The notes under the pieces: model-generated
Told to the model about the DNA's origin: nothing
What the model saw: the letters and a program-made list of their open reading frames with translations, nothing else
Databases searched by the model: none
Shown: positions 12,895 through 25,400 of the stretch, in pieces
How positions within the stretch are numbered: position 1 is the first letter of the stretch
Layout: each line of letters begins with the position of its first letter
From: Heterobilharzia americana
Lineage: Eukaryota; Platyhelminthes; Trematoda; Strigeidida; Schistosomatidae
DNA: 64,000 nt
NCBI GenBank assembly: GCA_944470555.2
Contig: OX104132.1
Coordinates: 7,387,755-7,451,754 of the forward strand
Direction: 5' to 3'
Made by a program: the position numbers and the translations under genes

Positions 12895-13090
12895 AACTGT
12901 ACCACAGTCCCAGGACAAACGATACACCTTTCGACAAATTTAACCAACACCAAACCACCATGTGGGTGTGCCGTAGTTGCAACAGAAGAGTGGGTGGAAT
13001 TTCCATGCCAGAATCCACTTTTTCGTCCGAAACCTTTTCCTAAGGCCTACAAATAGGAGCGAAGAAATCAACTGGCTCGTAAAAATACAA
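12895..13090 (+). repeat. CR1 3'-tail block, repeat copy 2
   Basis: A second diverged copy of the 12360-12545 block, in the same orientation. It ends about 230 bases before the NKIRAS start codon, with a short local duplication (GCTCGTAAAAATA, twice) at 13073-13105. A solo 3' end of a CR1-like element is the simplest reading. Confidence 0.55.
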
Positions 13091-13323
13091 GCTCGTAAAA
13101 ATATATTGGATTTTTGACCAGAGCGAAAAACAGGAAATTAGCGGAGTTTCCCCTGTCCACCACAACAATGAAATCAAGCAAAGGGACTGAGACTCTGTGG
13201 TTAGACTCAGCAGCTCAAAAGCTACCAGCTTAATACACTCTCACTATTGGTTTTGGATGTTTGATTGGACTATTGGACACTAGATAACCTTGTGTAGCGT
13301 TGTGTGCTTAATTTACCTAAAGG

Positions 13324-13434
13324 ATGGGTAAAATCACTAAATTGGTGGTCTTTGGACCAATTGGGTCTGGCAAAACTTCTCTCATTGAACACTGCATATA
13401 CGGAAATTATTTTGATAGGCGACCGGAGGACTTT
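13324..13434 (+). CDS. NKIRAS: NKIRAS exon 1 (37 codons, start and P-loop)
   Basis: The exon starts at the ATG in AAGGATGGGTAAAATC and ends at GAGGACTTT followed by a consensus donor GTAAGT; it ends in phase 0. It joins exon 2 without gap, giving RRPEDF-ISTNEDTYNAVVE across the junction. The ATG is the only in-frame start that leaves a normal distance to the P-loop. Confidence 0.88.
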
Positions 13435-16400
13435 GTAAGTAATATTGTCTTCCCACTTTCATTGTTTTCATGCGTGACGAATTTAATTCTCATGTATTAA
13501 TTATGGTATGTCATGAGACTCCTGCATAGTGATAAGGATCTACCTGCATGTGGCTGAATAAGCTTACCTTGATGGTCTAAACGTAAATTTGTCAGGTGGC
13601 ATAGTGGGATGTTTGTAAGTTCGCGATGAGCTTATGTTTTCAGGTTTAGGGATCGAGTAGCATGTAATAATCCTAGCACCATAAATGTACATGAAAACCC
13701 GGTGAATGTCTAAGAGTGATCACCGAAAGAGCAGCTACTGCTAGTTCCGGTAGTAATTTCCAGTCGGTGACCACTCTGTTAGATCATGAGTTCCACGTGT
13801 AGTTTATTCAACTATGGCTTTTGAACATTTTTATGGTAACGCCTTAGGTGATCAGTCCTAAAAAAGTAAAAATATCAGAGATTCGAAGTGAATTCATTAT
13901 TTATGATACGACATGCTAATATAAGGTCTCTTCCTACCATATGATAAGAAAAGATCCACTTTTCAAACACTTTTTATAGGGTGGTTGCAAAAGTTCTGTC
14001 ACCTACTTAGTAATCACTCTTTGGACCCGTCCTAAGTGTGTGTTTCTTATTTAAAACAAGGGCCAGCTAACTGTGTGCAGTATATACTGATGGATTATTC
14101 TACACGAGGCCTTCGTCAATATCAGCATACGACTAATCATTAGAGTAACGGTCCAAGTTGCCACACCTCATATCACCGCACCAAGTAACAAAGTAGTCAG
14201 ATGAAAGGTGAAGAGTAAAAAAACTAGCCAAAAGTGGTTGCTACGTCACTGGCTGCGGCACTGGATGACGTAAGTTTGAGTTTCAAATGAGGTCTTACAT
14301 AAGTAGGATACATTATAATCCCATTAGTCTATTTACTAGAAATGTCACAGAGAAACAGTATCATTTACTGGGGAACGTCTCGGACATAACTTATTGTCCA
14401 TATTCATATAAGGTAACTCTATAACTTTGAGACAAAGTTTATATAGTCCTAATTTTCTCTCCTGCTTTCTAAACAGACTAAAATGGAATTACGATCTACC
14501 AGAGTGCTGAAGCTTTACTCTTTTATTGAGATACATCATAGACAATTCTTCATAAGAGCGTTTAAAGGCCTCACGGAGTGATCACAGCATGTAGAATCCC
14601 TTGACTACAACCACGCCACAATGTACCGTTGTTTTGAAGCCATTATTATTATTATTAGTTGTCCCTTGGGTTCCTAATGGAACATAGGGCTTCAGTAGCA
14701 CGTCTCCAATTAACTCTGTTCTCTGAAATCTTTTGAACCTGGTTCCACTACAGTCCAGAAGCTCTCATTTCCTCCTCGCACGATCTCCTGCATGTCACCC
14801 TCACCTCGGACACGCAACTCGTCGCTTCCCATGGGGGTTCCACCCGAGTACCTGACCCGGCGCGTGATGTCCCCAGTCAGCCTTCTCAGTGTATGCCCAA
14901 TCCATCTCCACTTCCTTCTGCATATTTGTTGGGTGATAGGTTCTTGGTTGGTTAGTCACCAGGCCAGAGTTCCTTGTTGCTTATTCTTTCTGGTCATCTG
15001 ACCTTCAGTAACGAGCGTAGGCAGTTGTTGATGAAAGTCTCTAGTTTGTTGGAAATCCCTTTCGTGACTCGCCAAGTCTCTGAGCCATACAGAAGCACTG
15101 ACTTGATGTTGGTGTTGAAAATCCGGATCTTGTTCCACATGCTGAGTGCAGAAGATCTGCACACTGGTTTCAGGCTAATGAACGCCTGTCTTGCTTTTCC
15201 GATCCTGACTTTCACGTTCTCGTCTGTGCCGCCTGTAGTTGAAACTGCTGCCTAGATAGGTGAAGGAGGCTACTTCCTTTAAGTTTCTCCCATTGATGGT
15301 GATTGGTGTTTGTTGTTGTTGTTGTGGTGCGGTATCTTCATCACTTGTCTTCTCTATATTCACTTGAAGTCCCGTCTTCGCTGTCCTGCCTCTTCTGCCA
15401 ACTTGTTAGTTTTCGCCTGTAGATCTTCAAGTTTGTGTGACATTAGACACAGGTCATCGTTGGCGAAATCCAAATATTCTAGGTTCTTTTCCGCGGTCCA
15501 GCGTATGCCCCTTTTCTTGCTCCTCACTGTTTGTTGCATGATCCAGTCGACTACAATCAGGAATATCATGGGTGATAGTAGGCAACCTTGTTTCACTCCT
15601 GTCTTCACTTCGAAAGCATCACTGAGCTTTCCATTGTGAATTACTTGGCATGTGGCGTCTTCATATGGTTGTTGAATGAGGCTGATAAAGGTTTGCGGTA
15701 TTCCATAGTATTGAAGCAGTTGCCAAATTACTTCTCGGTCGACGCTGTCAAAAGCCTTTCAAAGTCGATGAAGTTGAGGTAGAGGGTTGACTGCCATTCT
15801 ATACTCTGTTCTATGATGATGCGAAGCGTCGCAATTTGATCCGCACATGATTTGTACTTCCTGAATTCAGCCAGACTGTTCCGGTCGTAGTTTTAAATCC
15901 AGCGCATGCTTTCGTCTCTCCAGGAAGATTCGACTTAATATTTTGCTTGGGGTGGACAGAAGCGTGATTCCGCACCAGTTCTTGCAAACACTTAGGTCGC
16001 CCTTCTTCCAATCTGTAGGTACCTTCCCTTCCTTCCAGACCCTCTGCAATAGTGGTGTGGTGTGAGCATGTCCGCTGTTGTCTCTGCGTCTGCTCTCAGT
16101 GCTTCTGGCGGGACTTCATCTGGTCCTGCTGGTTTCCCGCATTTCAGTAGTTTATGGCGCTCAGGACTTCGACTTTTGTTGGAGGATTTGTGTTCCCTGG
16201 TAGTTCTGTGGCTGAAGGTGGTATTTGTGGACGAAGTGCAGGTGGTGGTCGATTCAAGAGCTTTTTGAAGTGGTCGGCCCATCGTTTCCTTTGTTTCTCT
16301 TCTTTGGTAATTAAATTTCCTCCATCACCTTTGATTAGTTTCATCCGTGTTGATCTCTTCCCTCCCAGATAGTAACCTGGTTATTCGATACAATAGTCAG

Positions 16401-19400
16401 GTCTCTCCTACCTGCAGCCTGTTCCGCCTCACTTGCCAGTGTGTCGTAGAAGTGTCTTTTGTCTTTGCGCGCACTCTTCTTCACTTCTTTGTCCAATGTG
16501 TTGTTTTATGCGTTGTACTCAGTTCCACTTCTCGTTGTTCATCCTTGCACTGGTTTATCTTCTGCTTCACTATCCTCCTCTCCTCTATCAGCTTCCATGT
16601 GTCCGTCGGGATCCATTCCTTATATTCTTTCTCCTTCCTTCCTAATACGGTTATGCAGGCTCCTTTCCACATAGCTTTCAAAGAGTTCCAGTGTTCATCC
16701 ACACAGGTTTCTTCAGGGATGTTGCTCGATATCTCTCATTTTGTCTTGATGGCTGACCTGGAGATGTCCTCTGTAGTTTTGTTCTTCAGTTTCTGTTGAG
16801 GGTGTTGAACTTGAACTGTGGTCTATCACCAGTTTCCTTGAAGGCTTTCAACTTGATTTGGAAGGTTCCTTGCACTAGATAGTGGTCTGAACCTACATCT
16901 GCTCCTCTTCTTGACCTTGTGTCCAGTAGGCTGCGTCTCCACTTTCTTCAGATTGAGATGAAGTCGATCTGAATTTTAGTGTGTCCATCTGGTGAAATCG
17001 AATCCATGTCGCTTTGTGAATATCCTTGTGCTTGTACACACTGCCTCCAATCACCGAATCGTTGAATGCACAGAATCCTGCAAACAATTCTCCATTCTCG
17101 TTCATTTCACCGAGTGCTTCTCGCCCCTTGGTTAGTTCTCGTCCTGTGTTTTCCGCTCCCAGTTTGGCTGGCATTCATGTCGCCCATTAGAATTTTGATG
17201 TCGCCAACTGAGTTCTTGTCCAGTGCTGATTGCAGTTGTCTGTAGAATTCCTCCTTCTCTTGATCTGCATTATTTTAGGTGGATAGCGTAGCATTGTATG
17301 ATTGTGACTTTCCTTCCTTTTGAGTTGAATCCTGCTGTCATGATCCTGCATGAGGAGATTGGTTCCCACTGCGTGAGGGCCTTCGATGCTCTTGAGGACA
17401 TCATGATAGCCACTCCCAAACTCATTGTGCTGGTGGTTGTAGTCTGCGTGGTAATATCGAAGTGGATTATTGACTCTCCAGTTGACAGGTTGGAGAATCC
17501 ACTTGCGTCCCATCTGCTTTCACAGATTCCTAGGACTTCTATTCTATACCTTCTCACTTCTTTCTCAATCTGGGCAGCCTTGCTAGGTTCAAACATGGTA
17601 CGGGCATTCCATGCCCCCACGTTTACTTTCGCTTTCATCGAGAGAAGACACATCGGCCAAGTGACTTCCCGAAGGCTTTCACCAACCGGCGTCATTTCGT
17701 TTCCCCGATTCCAGCGAGGAATAAATTTGCTTTTATTTTTATATTTTGTTTGTGCTTCGAAGTTTCTTTAGCGGTTGGATTGGTTTTACGGGGTAGGGTT
17801 GCCAGTGCTGCGCCCAACCTTCCCTCTTTACCCGGGCTTAGGACCGGCCAGTAACTAGTGAACTAGTTAACCAGGCGAACTAATTGACACGTTGCTTGTC
17901 TCAGGGAGTTTGCTGCAAATAAAAAAAGTGACGGTGAATTTTCTGGCTTCGTTACTGGCTCACTGTGTTGTCTTGAGCGAAATAAATGTACAAATTCATT
18001 TATAGTAAGCATAAACACTTGTTGGAAGTTGCAGTTATTTCTCTTTGTGTATTTATCATCACAAGCGTTGTATGAAATGGAGCTGCGGAATATTTCCTCC
18101 CTAATGCCAAGTGCACATTAAATTTTGGATCGTGGTTTTCTGAACTTCTTGTAATGTACCTGTATCGTGTCTGTTCCTACATAAACGTTTTCAGTACTTT
18201 TCCCTCGTTTTTCGGTTAATTAAGGTTGGACCTTAGTGGAAGAGTTAGTGCGGATATTCCATCTTTAGAGAAAGTCAAAGAGCGAATACATCTGCGCTGT
18301 TGTCACCGATTTTCAGCCATGTCACAGAGAGTCCTCAACCACTCATTCCTATCATCTTGGATCCTCGAGACGGAAGGTATCAGTGATTGAGGATACTTGG
18401 TAGCATGGCTAAAAAATGGGTGACAATGGCGCAGATGTCTTCACTCCTTGATATCGTCTAAAGCTTGAATATTTCCACTAACCTTTATCATCAGGTTGTT
18501 TACCATACTACTTTATCTACTTTGAAATCACTCCTTTAATATCTACATATTGTTTGTCTACTTCCGTGAAGTATGGCAACTTGAACGGATGTGCTCTTGT
18601 GCAACGTTCTATGTTAATTTTGCCAGCCAGTTGATCATTTCGGATACCCAGCCAGCCAGCTAGTCTACATCTGCTGATACAGCTCAAGCCAAGAATCAAG
18701 GGCTCTGTGCGCTGGTGCCACATCTTCGACTGTCCAACCTGATCCAGCTTCGCCTAGCATGGAATGCCAAGCTAGGCGGTGGCTTGACATGTTCGAGCCA
18801 TCTCAATAGACTGCCGTCCACAACCTCTCCATTCCACTTGCCTGATTTACCTAGTACCCTTCGTCTGAGCTCGACATTAATCACACAGTGATCCCACCAA
18901 ACGTGAACATTGCTCCGAAGACACCTTTGATCAAAACCTTGTAGCCGCTTTATATCTACTTTTAACGGTCATGTCAGCCGAATAACAAGACAGAACGGAC
19001 TGCAAAGTAGTAAACTCGTCCTTTGATGGATAGTCGGATATCTCGCTAGTCGGCGCCATAGATGACACAAGTTGGCAAATACCAAACGAGCCCTCCTTAT
19101 CCGAGCTGAGATTTCGTCAGCAACCAGCCCGTTCGGACTGATGCAACTCTCCAAGTAATTGAAATTGTCGACACGCTCCACTACTTCACTCCTTATCATT
19201 AACCTGGAAGTGTTTGCAGACCAGTTCTGGAATATTATTTTACATTTGATAGGTGCCAGCGAAACATGCCAAACACACTCAGATTTCTGCTCAACGTCCT
19301 TAGGAAGACCTTACATTTTGTCAGCATTTACACCTAGCAGGACAGTATCGTTTGCATAGTCCAAGTCAACCAGATGACCTCCAGGTGGTAGATGAATTCC

Positions 19401-22400
19401 AGTGAAGTCAGACGTGTCTAAGGTTGTGTCGATTAGTATGTCTATAAAGAAGTGATAGCGGGCAAGCCTGTCGAACACTAGTTGTTGTCAATTCTGATGA
19501 CAATTCTCCATATGCGCCCATGGGGCTACGTGAGTTCGAGTAAAGGGCTTTGATTGACGTCATATACTTGCTCAGCAATCACTTCACAACACCACGGTCG
19601 GAGTCAAATGCTGCCTTCACATCAAGAAGAATGGCAAGCGTCAGCCATTGGCCGGTAAGTATGCTTGTGTTCGTGAAGCCGTCAGAGGGTGAAAATACGA
19701 TCAATGCACTCTTGTCCAGGTCTGAAACTTGTCTGGTTTTCCCGAGTTTGCTGTTCTTGAGCCCCATTCAGGTGTCGGATAAATATGGATACTGGGATCT
19801 TGGACACAATATTAGTCAAACTGATCCCCTTATGGTTGTCACACAAAGACCTCTCCCTTATAGAACACTACTTAGTACCCCCGTCATTTTAATTAGCAAT
19901 TTCTTTGGAAACTTCGGTTGACAAACTGTCAGGTCCTTCTGCTTTGCATAGTTTCAGGTTCCATACAGCTTTTTCAACTTCAAGGAGAGCTGGAGGACTG
20001 ACATCTACGTCTTATTCAGATTCAGGCTGGATGTTGGACTGTGCTTTGAAGTGCTTCATCCAACGTGTTAGCCGTCTGTCGCGGTAGCTTATCAGGGTAC
20101 TATGCTTTTCCGTGATTTTCTCACTAACCATCTGCTTCTTTTCGCCTTTATCCTTTACAAGGTTGAATAGTTGCCGGATATCACCTAACACTTAATACCT
20201 TCCCCGTCTCTCTCGCTTTCACCACCCACCACTGTTCGTGATCGATGCGAAGACTTGGTCAATTTATGTTTGAGTTGCTTTCGCTCTTCATTGTGGTCAG
20301 AACCAGCTGGAATAAGTCTTTTCGAATGAATCAGTTCACATGACGTTGTGGGAATCCAATGACGTTTTCTAACCTTTGTGTGTAAGTTACCAACTGTTTT
20401 TAACACTTTCTCTACAGCAGACTTAGTATCATGACAGGTTTCCTCAGGATGAGCACTGCTGTTACGTTCAGATAAATGCTTAGCCAACTCCTCCTTAAAT
20501 TCGGACTTGACGTTCTCATCTTCCAATCGACCATAGACAGGCTTTACTACCACCTGTTTCCTGCGGTCAGTAAGGTGTAGATATGCACGGGCCCGTGCTA
20601 ACTCTTGATTGGAGTCCAGACTGGTACCCCAGAAAGAGCGGAAATCCTCCACCGATCCTCTCTAAAGATGGCTTATAGCAATATGATCAATGTGTCCATC
20701 GTTGGTTTGAAATCGATGGACAGCGTGTGAAACAGTGTCTCTCCTTTTGCCTAGAGTTAGTGCTGGCCAGAAACAGGTGATTGTCAGAGCAAAATCGTTA
20801 GTGTGGAGAAAGATTGACAAAATCTTTATAAGAAGGCGCACATGCCTAAAGCCCTTTTCAACCAATCTCTTCGCTTCTAAGTTTCGGGAAAAAACACGTG
20901 AGCCAACGTGTAAGTATTAGGTTGGTTGAAAGGACGAAAAATCAATCGAATTTAAATCTAGTAGGCCTGGAAATAGCTTAGGCCATTTTGATATACATAA
21001 ACCTTATCATTTTGTATACATTGTTGGACGTTCCATCATCCATCCAGATCAACTTGGGACCAGGCATTACTGCGTAACGGTTCTAGTCGCCACACCTCAT
21101 ACCAGTACATCAAGTAAAAAGGCAGTGAAGTGGAAGCTTAAGATAAAATTCAGTCAAAAGAAATATAAAGTACGAAAAGGGAAAAACGAAGAATGAGAAA
21201 GTGGTGACATTCAGTATAGCGCCATTAAGATGAGGATAATTTATGTATACATCCGCGCCACTGACATTGGTTCTGAGCCATGTCACCTAGGGTCTCCAAA
21301 AACTGGTTCCTCTTGTCCCGCGGACCCCAACCACTTAGTCTGAATCGCCCCACATGGCTGAGATCAACAGTCAGAGACTTCATACATTGGTGCCATGTTT
21401 TAGTCTGGGCGCCTCGGGCTTTTTTCCGGCCTGGACCTACTTCAGCCAACCTTGTGTAAAGAGGCAATCGGCGACTAGGTATACGTAACGCGTCCGAAAC
21501 ATCTCAGTCGATGAAAGTTCACAACCTCGTCAACCGACTTACCTTTTCTCCTTAAAACTCTCTTCTTGACTTCTGCGCTGCTCACGTTGTAACACCACGG
21601 AAAACGGCCTATACTACGAAGACAGCGGTGGTCAGACACCTGAAGCCTCCTTATTTCTTCCACCTTCAAACGCCATGTTTCACAGTCATACAGTAGAACA
21701 GAGAGGACTGCCATGAAAGTGCAGTATACGCCACCCTTAATAGACAATCGGATATCACGGCGGCGCCACAGGTGGCTTAAATTGGCGAAAGCCAGCAGAG
21801 CCTCTTGTATCCGTGCAAAGATTTCTTCGGCCACTGACCCACCAGGGCTGATCCTGCTACCCAGGTAAGTGAAGTGGTCGACACACTCAACCACTACACT
21901 CTATTGTTAGCCGTGACACCGTTGAAGACCAATCCTGGAGCAAAAATTTGCATTTGGGTGGTGAGAAACTCATCTCAAACATTCTCAAATTCCCACTCAA
22001 AGTGTTCAGAAGACTCTGCATCTTGTTAGCGTCTTCACTTAACAGGACTATATCACCTGCATATTCTAGGTCTAGCGAAAATTCGCCACCGATTAGGTCA
22101 ACATCTTGTATGCGTGTCTCACAAACACAGCACACATCCGTGGCCCGAGTTGCTAGAGTCTTTGCCAACGAAGCCTGTTGACCAATTCGACGGAGGGTGC
22201 GGACATTGAAGGCTCCAATATGTAATTTGGAGCGTGGTTTAAGGAGACCAGGGATGCTGTTCTGCGGACTCAGATCGTTGTCGAAGGCTACAGAACTAGA
22301 AACTAAAGATGATGTAGTATTGTTAATTGGGAGACGTGAAGGAAGATCAGAAGGTAATGGTGGAGGAGATGGATAACAGTGTGAGGAAACTTGACTGCTG

Positions 22401-25400
22401 ATCGAGTTGTGAGGGCGGTTGACACTTCCCGGCTGCTCACACCGTGGAAGGCTGTTTCTTCTCAAGGTACCTGAAAGAGATTTGTGTGACCGCAGAGCCC
22501 ATCGGACATCTGCTTGAGGCCTGTTACACTCAGTCTTTTGTGTACAACTGTTTTGAACTTTTGTATTTTTGGGGCCGGATGGTCGAAAGGAAACGACAAA
22601 TAAACCAACACCGCTGGCCCGGCAGACCGTGGGGCATGGTGGAGTGTGTTATTTTTGGGGCCGATCTTTTCCAACCCACCCCACTTCCACAGAGGAGGCA
22701 GCATCGGCATGGCACTGCTGGTCATCCAAGGGAAACACCTAACTGCTGCCACACCCTATCCAGCTAGCAGCAGTACGACTTCGCCCTCAGACCCCCATCA
22801 TAGTGTAGCAATTTACACCACAACGGTAACTGCTTTTCGTCTAACCATTATCCAACAGACCTTTCTGGTATGGTAGGACCTCGAGGGAACAAGCGTTCCA
22901 CCAGCATAGTTCGTTGGGTCATTGTGATATGCAAGTCTAACCACCACGTCAAGGTAGCAGCTATCGGTCGGGAAAAAGAGCTGGAAAAAATGAGATAAGA
23001 CTCATTGTATTGTGGCCCCCTCCCACGGAAATCTTTAGTAAAAGGCGAAAGATTTATTCGCAAATGAGGAGACACCAGAGTTGCCGTTGACGTTGTAAGT
23101 ACATTTTCTGTTCTATTACCGCCTTTTTTATTTATGGGGAAACTGAGTGACCATTAAGGGTCGAATTCGAAAGCTGTATCAAGTCACTGGTAAAGATATA
23201 AAAAATGGAGATTGGAGTATACAAAAAAATGCAATAGACGATCACCGTTGTCGGTTCGTTGTCATGATATTCCGTAGATACCTACAAGTCTCCTTCCCGA
23301 TTGGCTCAAATTCCCCACTTGAGCGTTAAAGTCACCTCCAATGCTCACTTCATCTGGATGTTTTGCTTTCTGTAGCCTTGCACAGAACTCATCCTTTGCA
23401 TTATCCGAACTGCAGTCGGTTGGTGTGTACGCGATTACGGATAGGCATTCCATAGTCTCACGATCCTTCCTTGATCTTACAGATCCATTCAGTCGGACAG
23501 TACGTAAATGGCTGTTGACTGGTATCCATTCGAGAAGCCCACTTCCTGCTCTATAACTCCATGCTATGCCCACACCAGCGAGTCCACGACAGCTAGCCAT
23601 TGGGTCCCTGCATACTCTTAAGTTGGATTTTGAAGATCCACTAATATGGTCTCGTGAGGTTGATTTACTAACCAAAATCGGGTTTCGTACACGTGTCTCA
23701 GGAATACAGTATTCATCCATGGCTACAGACTCCAGAGTTTTGGGGAGCGATGCTTGCTGTCTGACTTTGCACAGAGTTCGGATGTTGAAAGCTCCTATAT
23801 AACATCGATGTTGGGGTCTTAGGAGACTAGAATTAGGTTTTGACAGCTCGGATTGCTGAGAGTGGTCGCAGGTTGGGAGGTTGAGGAAGGCGTAAGAGGC
23901 TTAATGCTAGTATGAGGAGGTGAAGGCAAAGGAGGAGATAAGGTTGATGAGGATAGTTCGTGTTTGGCTGGATCTTGTTTACTACTGGAAGTGTGGGGGT
24001 CGGGTGACTTCCCGGATGCACACACCGTAAGTGGCTGGTTCTTCTTGAGATGCCTGAAAAAGGAGGGATGTTACTTAACGGCAGAGCCCAAGGGATAGCT
24101 GCTGGCGCCGATTCACATACCGTCTTGTGATGAGTTTGAAATTTTGGTTTTCTCCTCCCTGTATCGGTATTTTTCGAGGGTTGCGAGTGTGACATTTTTA
24201 TGGCCTACTTTTTCTAACAACACCCCTTCCGTAGGGAATGTAGCATCAGTGTGGCACTGCTGTCTGATCCTTGTCCAGTCATCAGTACAACTTCACCCTC
24301 AAAGCCCCACCACAGTGTAACACTTTACACCATAATGGTAACTGGTTTTTATCCAACCAGTATCCAGCAGACGTTTCTGGTGTGTTAAGACCTCGTTCCA
24401 TCAGCATAGCTCGTTTGGTCACTGTGATGCATAAGTCTCACCACAACGTCAAGGTACCAGCTATCTTTCGGACCAATCGAAATGTACTTCATGTTAATTA
24501 CGTCTACAGTTAGACTGACAAACGATCAGTCAAGCGATATTACTATTTTTAAACACCGTATTATGTATATATTTCAATATATTCTCATTTTATTGATTAC
24601 TTTGGCTCTTTGGTCTGATTACGTGTTCTTATACGTTTCACTATGTTTTCTGCATTAATTATTCGGGTCGGGAATCAAATAGGAAGTTGTAGATAATGAT
24701 GGCTGACAGTTAATATCCGTGCATCGTTAGCAGCTATAGCAATTTGAAACTATAGTCATCTCATAACTTAATTGGAGTAGGATACTTGTATGAAGCGGCA
24801 CATTGTTCACCGTCGACGCCATTGTCTTCCTCTTGGCTCAACAAAGGTCACTGGTGATCGACGAATTGTTCCGTCCCATATTCAGTCGATATTGGACATA
24901 TCTAGGAGATTTGTTTACTCTACAAAGTACTACTTGTTATTCCTTCTTGGACCCCAACCATACGTATAAAAATTTGCATGTTTTCGCCTTACTGGCGACA
25001 AAAAACAGTTGTGAGACCTCTGCATGCTCCTGTGATAAACAAGAATATCAAACATGTCTAGGGAGGAAATAGATGAGTGCCTTTCCTAACATGGTAGTAG
25101 ATCTTTTCTGGATGGAGCCTAGCGTAACAATCAGTCTACTTCAAGTTGTTATTCATCGTAGACTGACATCAGTTGGGGGAACAAAGGAAACCTAGGAGCA
25201 CTGGACAGCTGTTTCGTCCTAGTATAGGACTCCTCAGCAGTGCGCACCCACGACTGCTGAGGAGTCCTATACTAGGACGAAACAGCTGTCCAGTGCTCCT
25301 AGGTTTCCTTTGTTCCTCCAACTGATGTCAGTCTACGATGAATAACAACTTGAAATAATTCCAAATCTCCACAACTCCCTCAAAAATTTAATCAGTCTAC

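Larger units (their letters stand above)
14642..17871 (-). mobile_element. RTE-type non-LTR retrotransposon, copy B (near full length)
   Basis: The copy runs on the minus strand from a leader at 17871 (GTTAACTAGTTCACTAGTTA, then the GGCCGGTCCTAAGCCC block) to a (TTA)n tail at 14642-14657. Endonuclease blocks: 17695-16890. RT: about 16345-15360, including the GPDEVPPEALRAD fingers motif, TGVKQGCLLSPMIFLIVVDW and the LDFANDDLCLMS catalytic box. C-terminus: 15215-14790, with KSVLLYGSETWRVTKGISN. The trinucleotide 3' tail is typical of RTE elements. It has stops and frameshifts but is the least decayed of the four copies. It lies antisense inside NKIRAS intron 1. Confidence 0.87.
25140..25354. 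repeat. Near-perfect inverted repeat, 102-bp arms, 11-base spacer, with a hammerhead motif in each arm
   Basis: The left arm 25140-25241 and the right arm 25253-25354 are reverse complements with one mismatch (GGGGGA versus GGAGGA near 25175/25317). The spacer is GCGCACCCACG. Each arm is the 5' or hammerhead-bearing end of a SINE found singly elsewhere in the window (37.9, 38.4, 40.1 and 52.9 kb). Confidence 0.92.

Noticed and set aside
24803..25072. 89-codon frame in NKIRAS intron 1 as a nested gene
   Set aside because: No recognisable motif, no promoter or polyadenylation signal, and no splice support.
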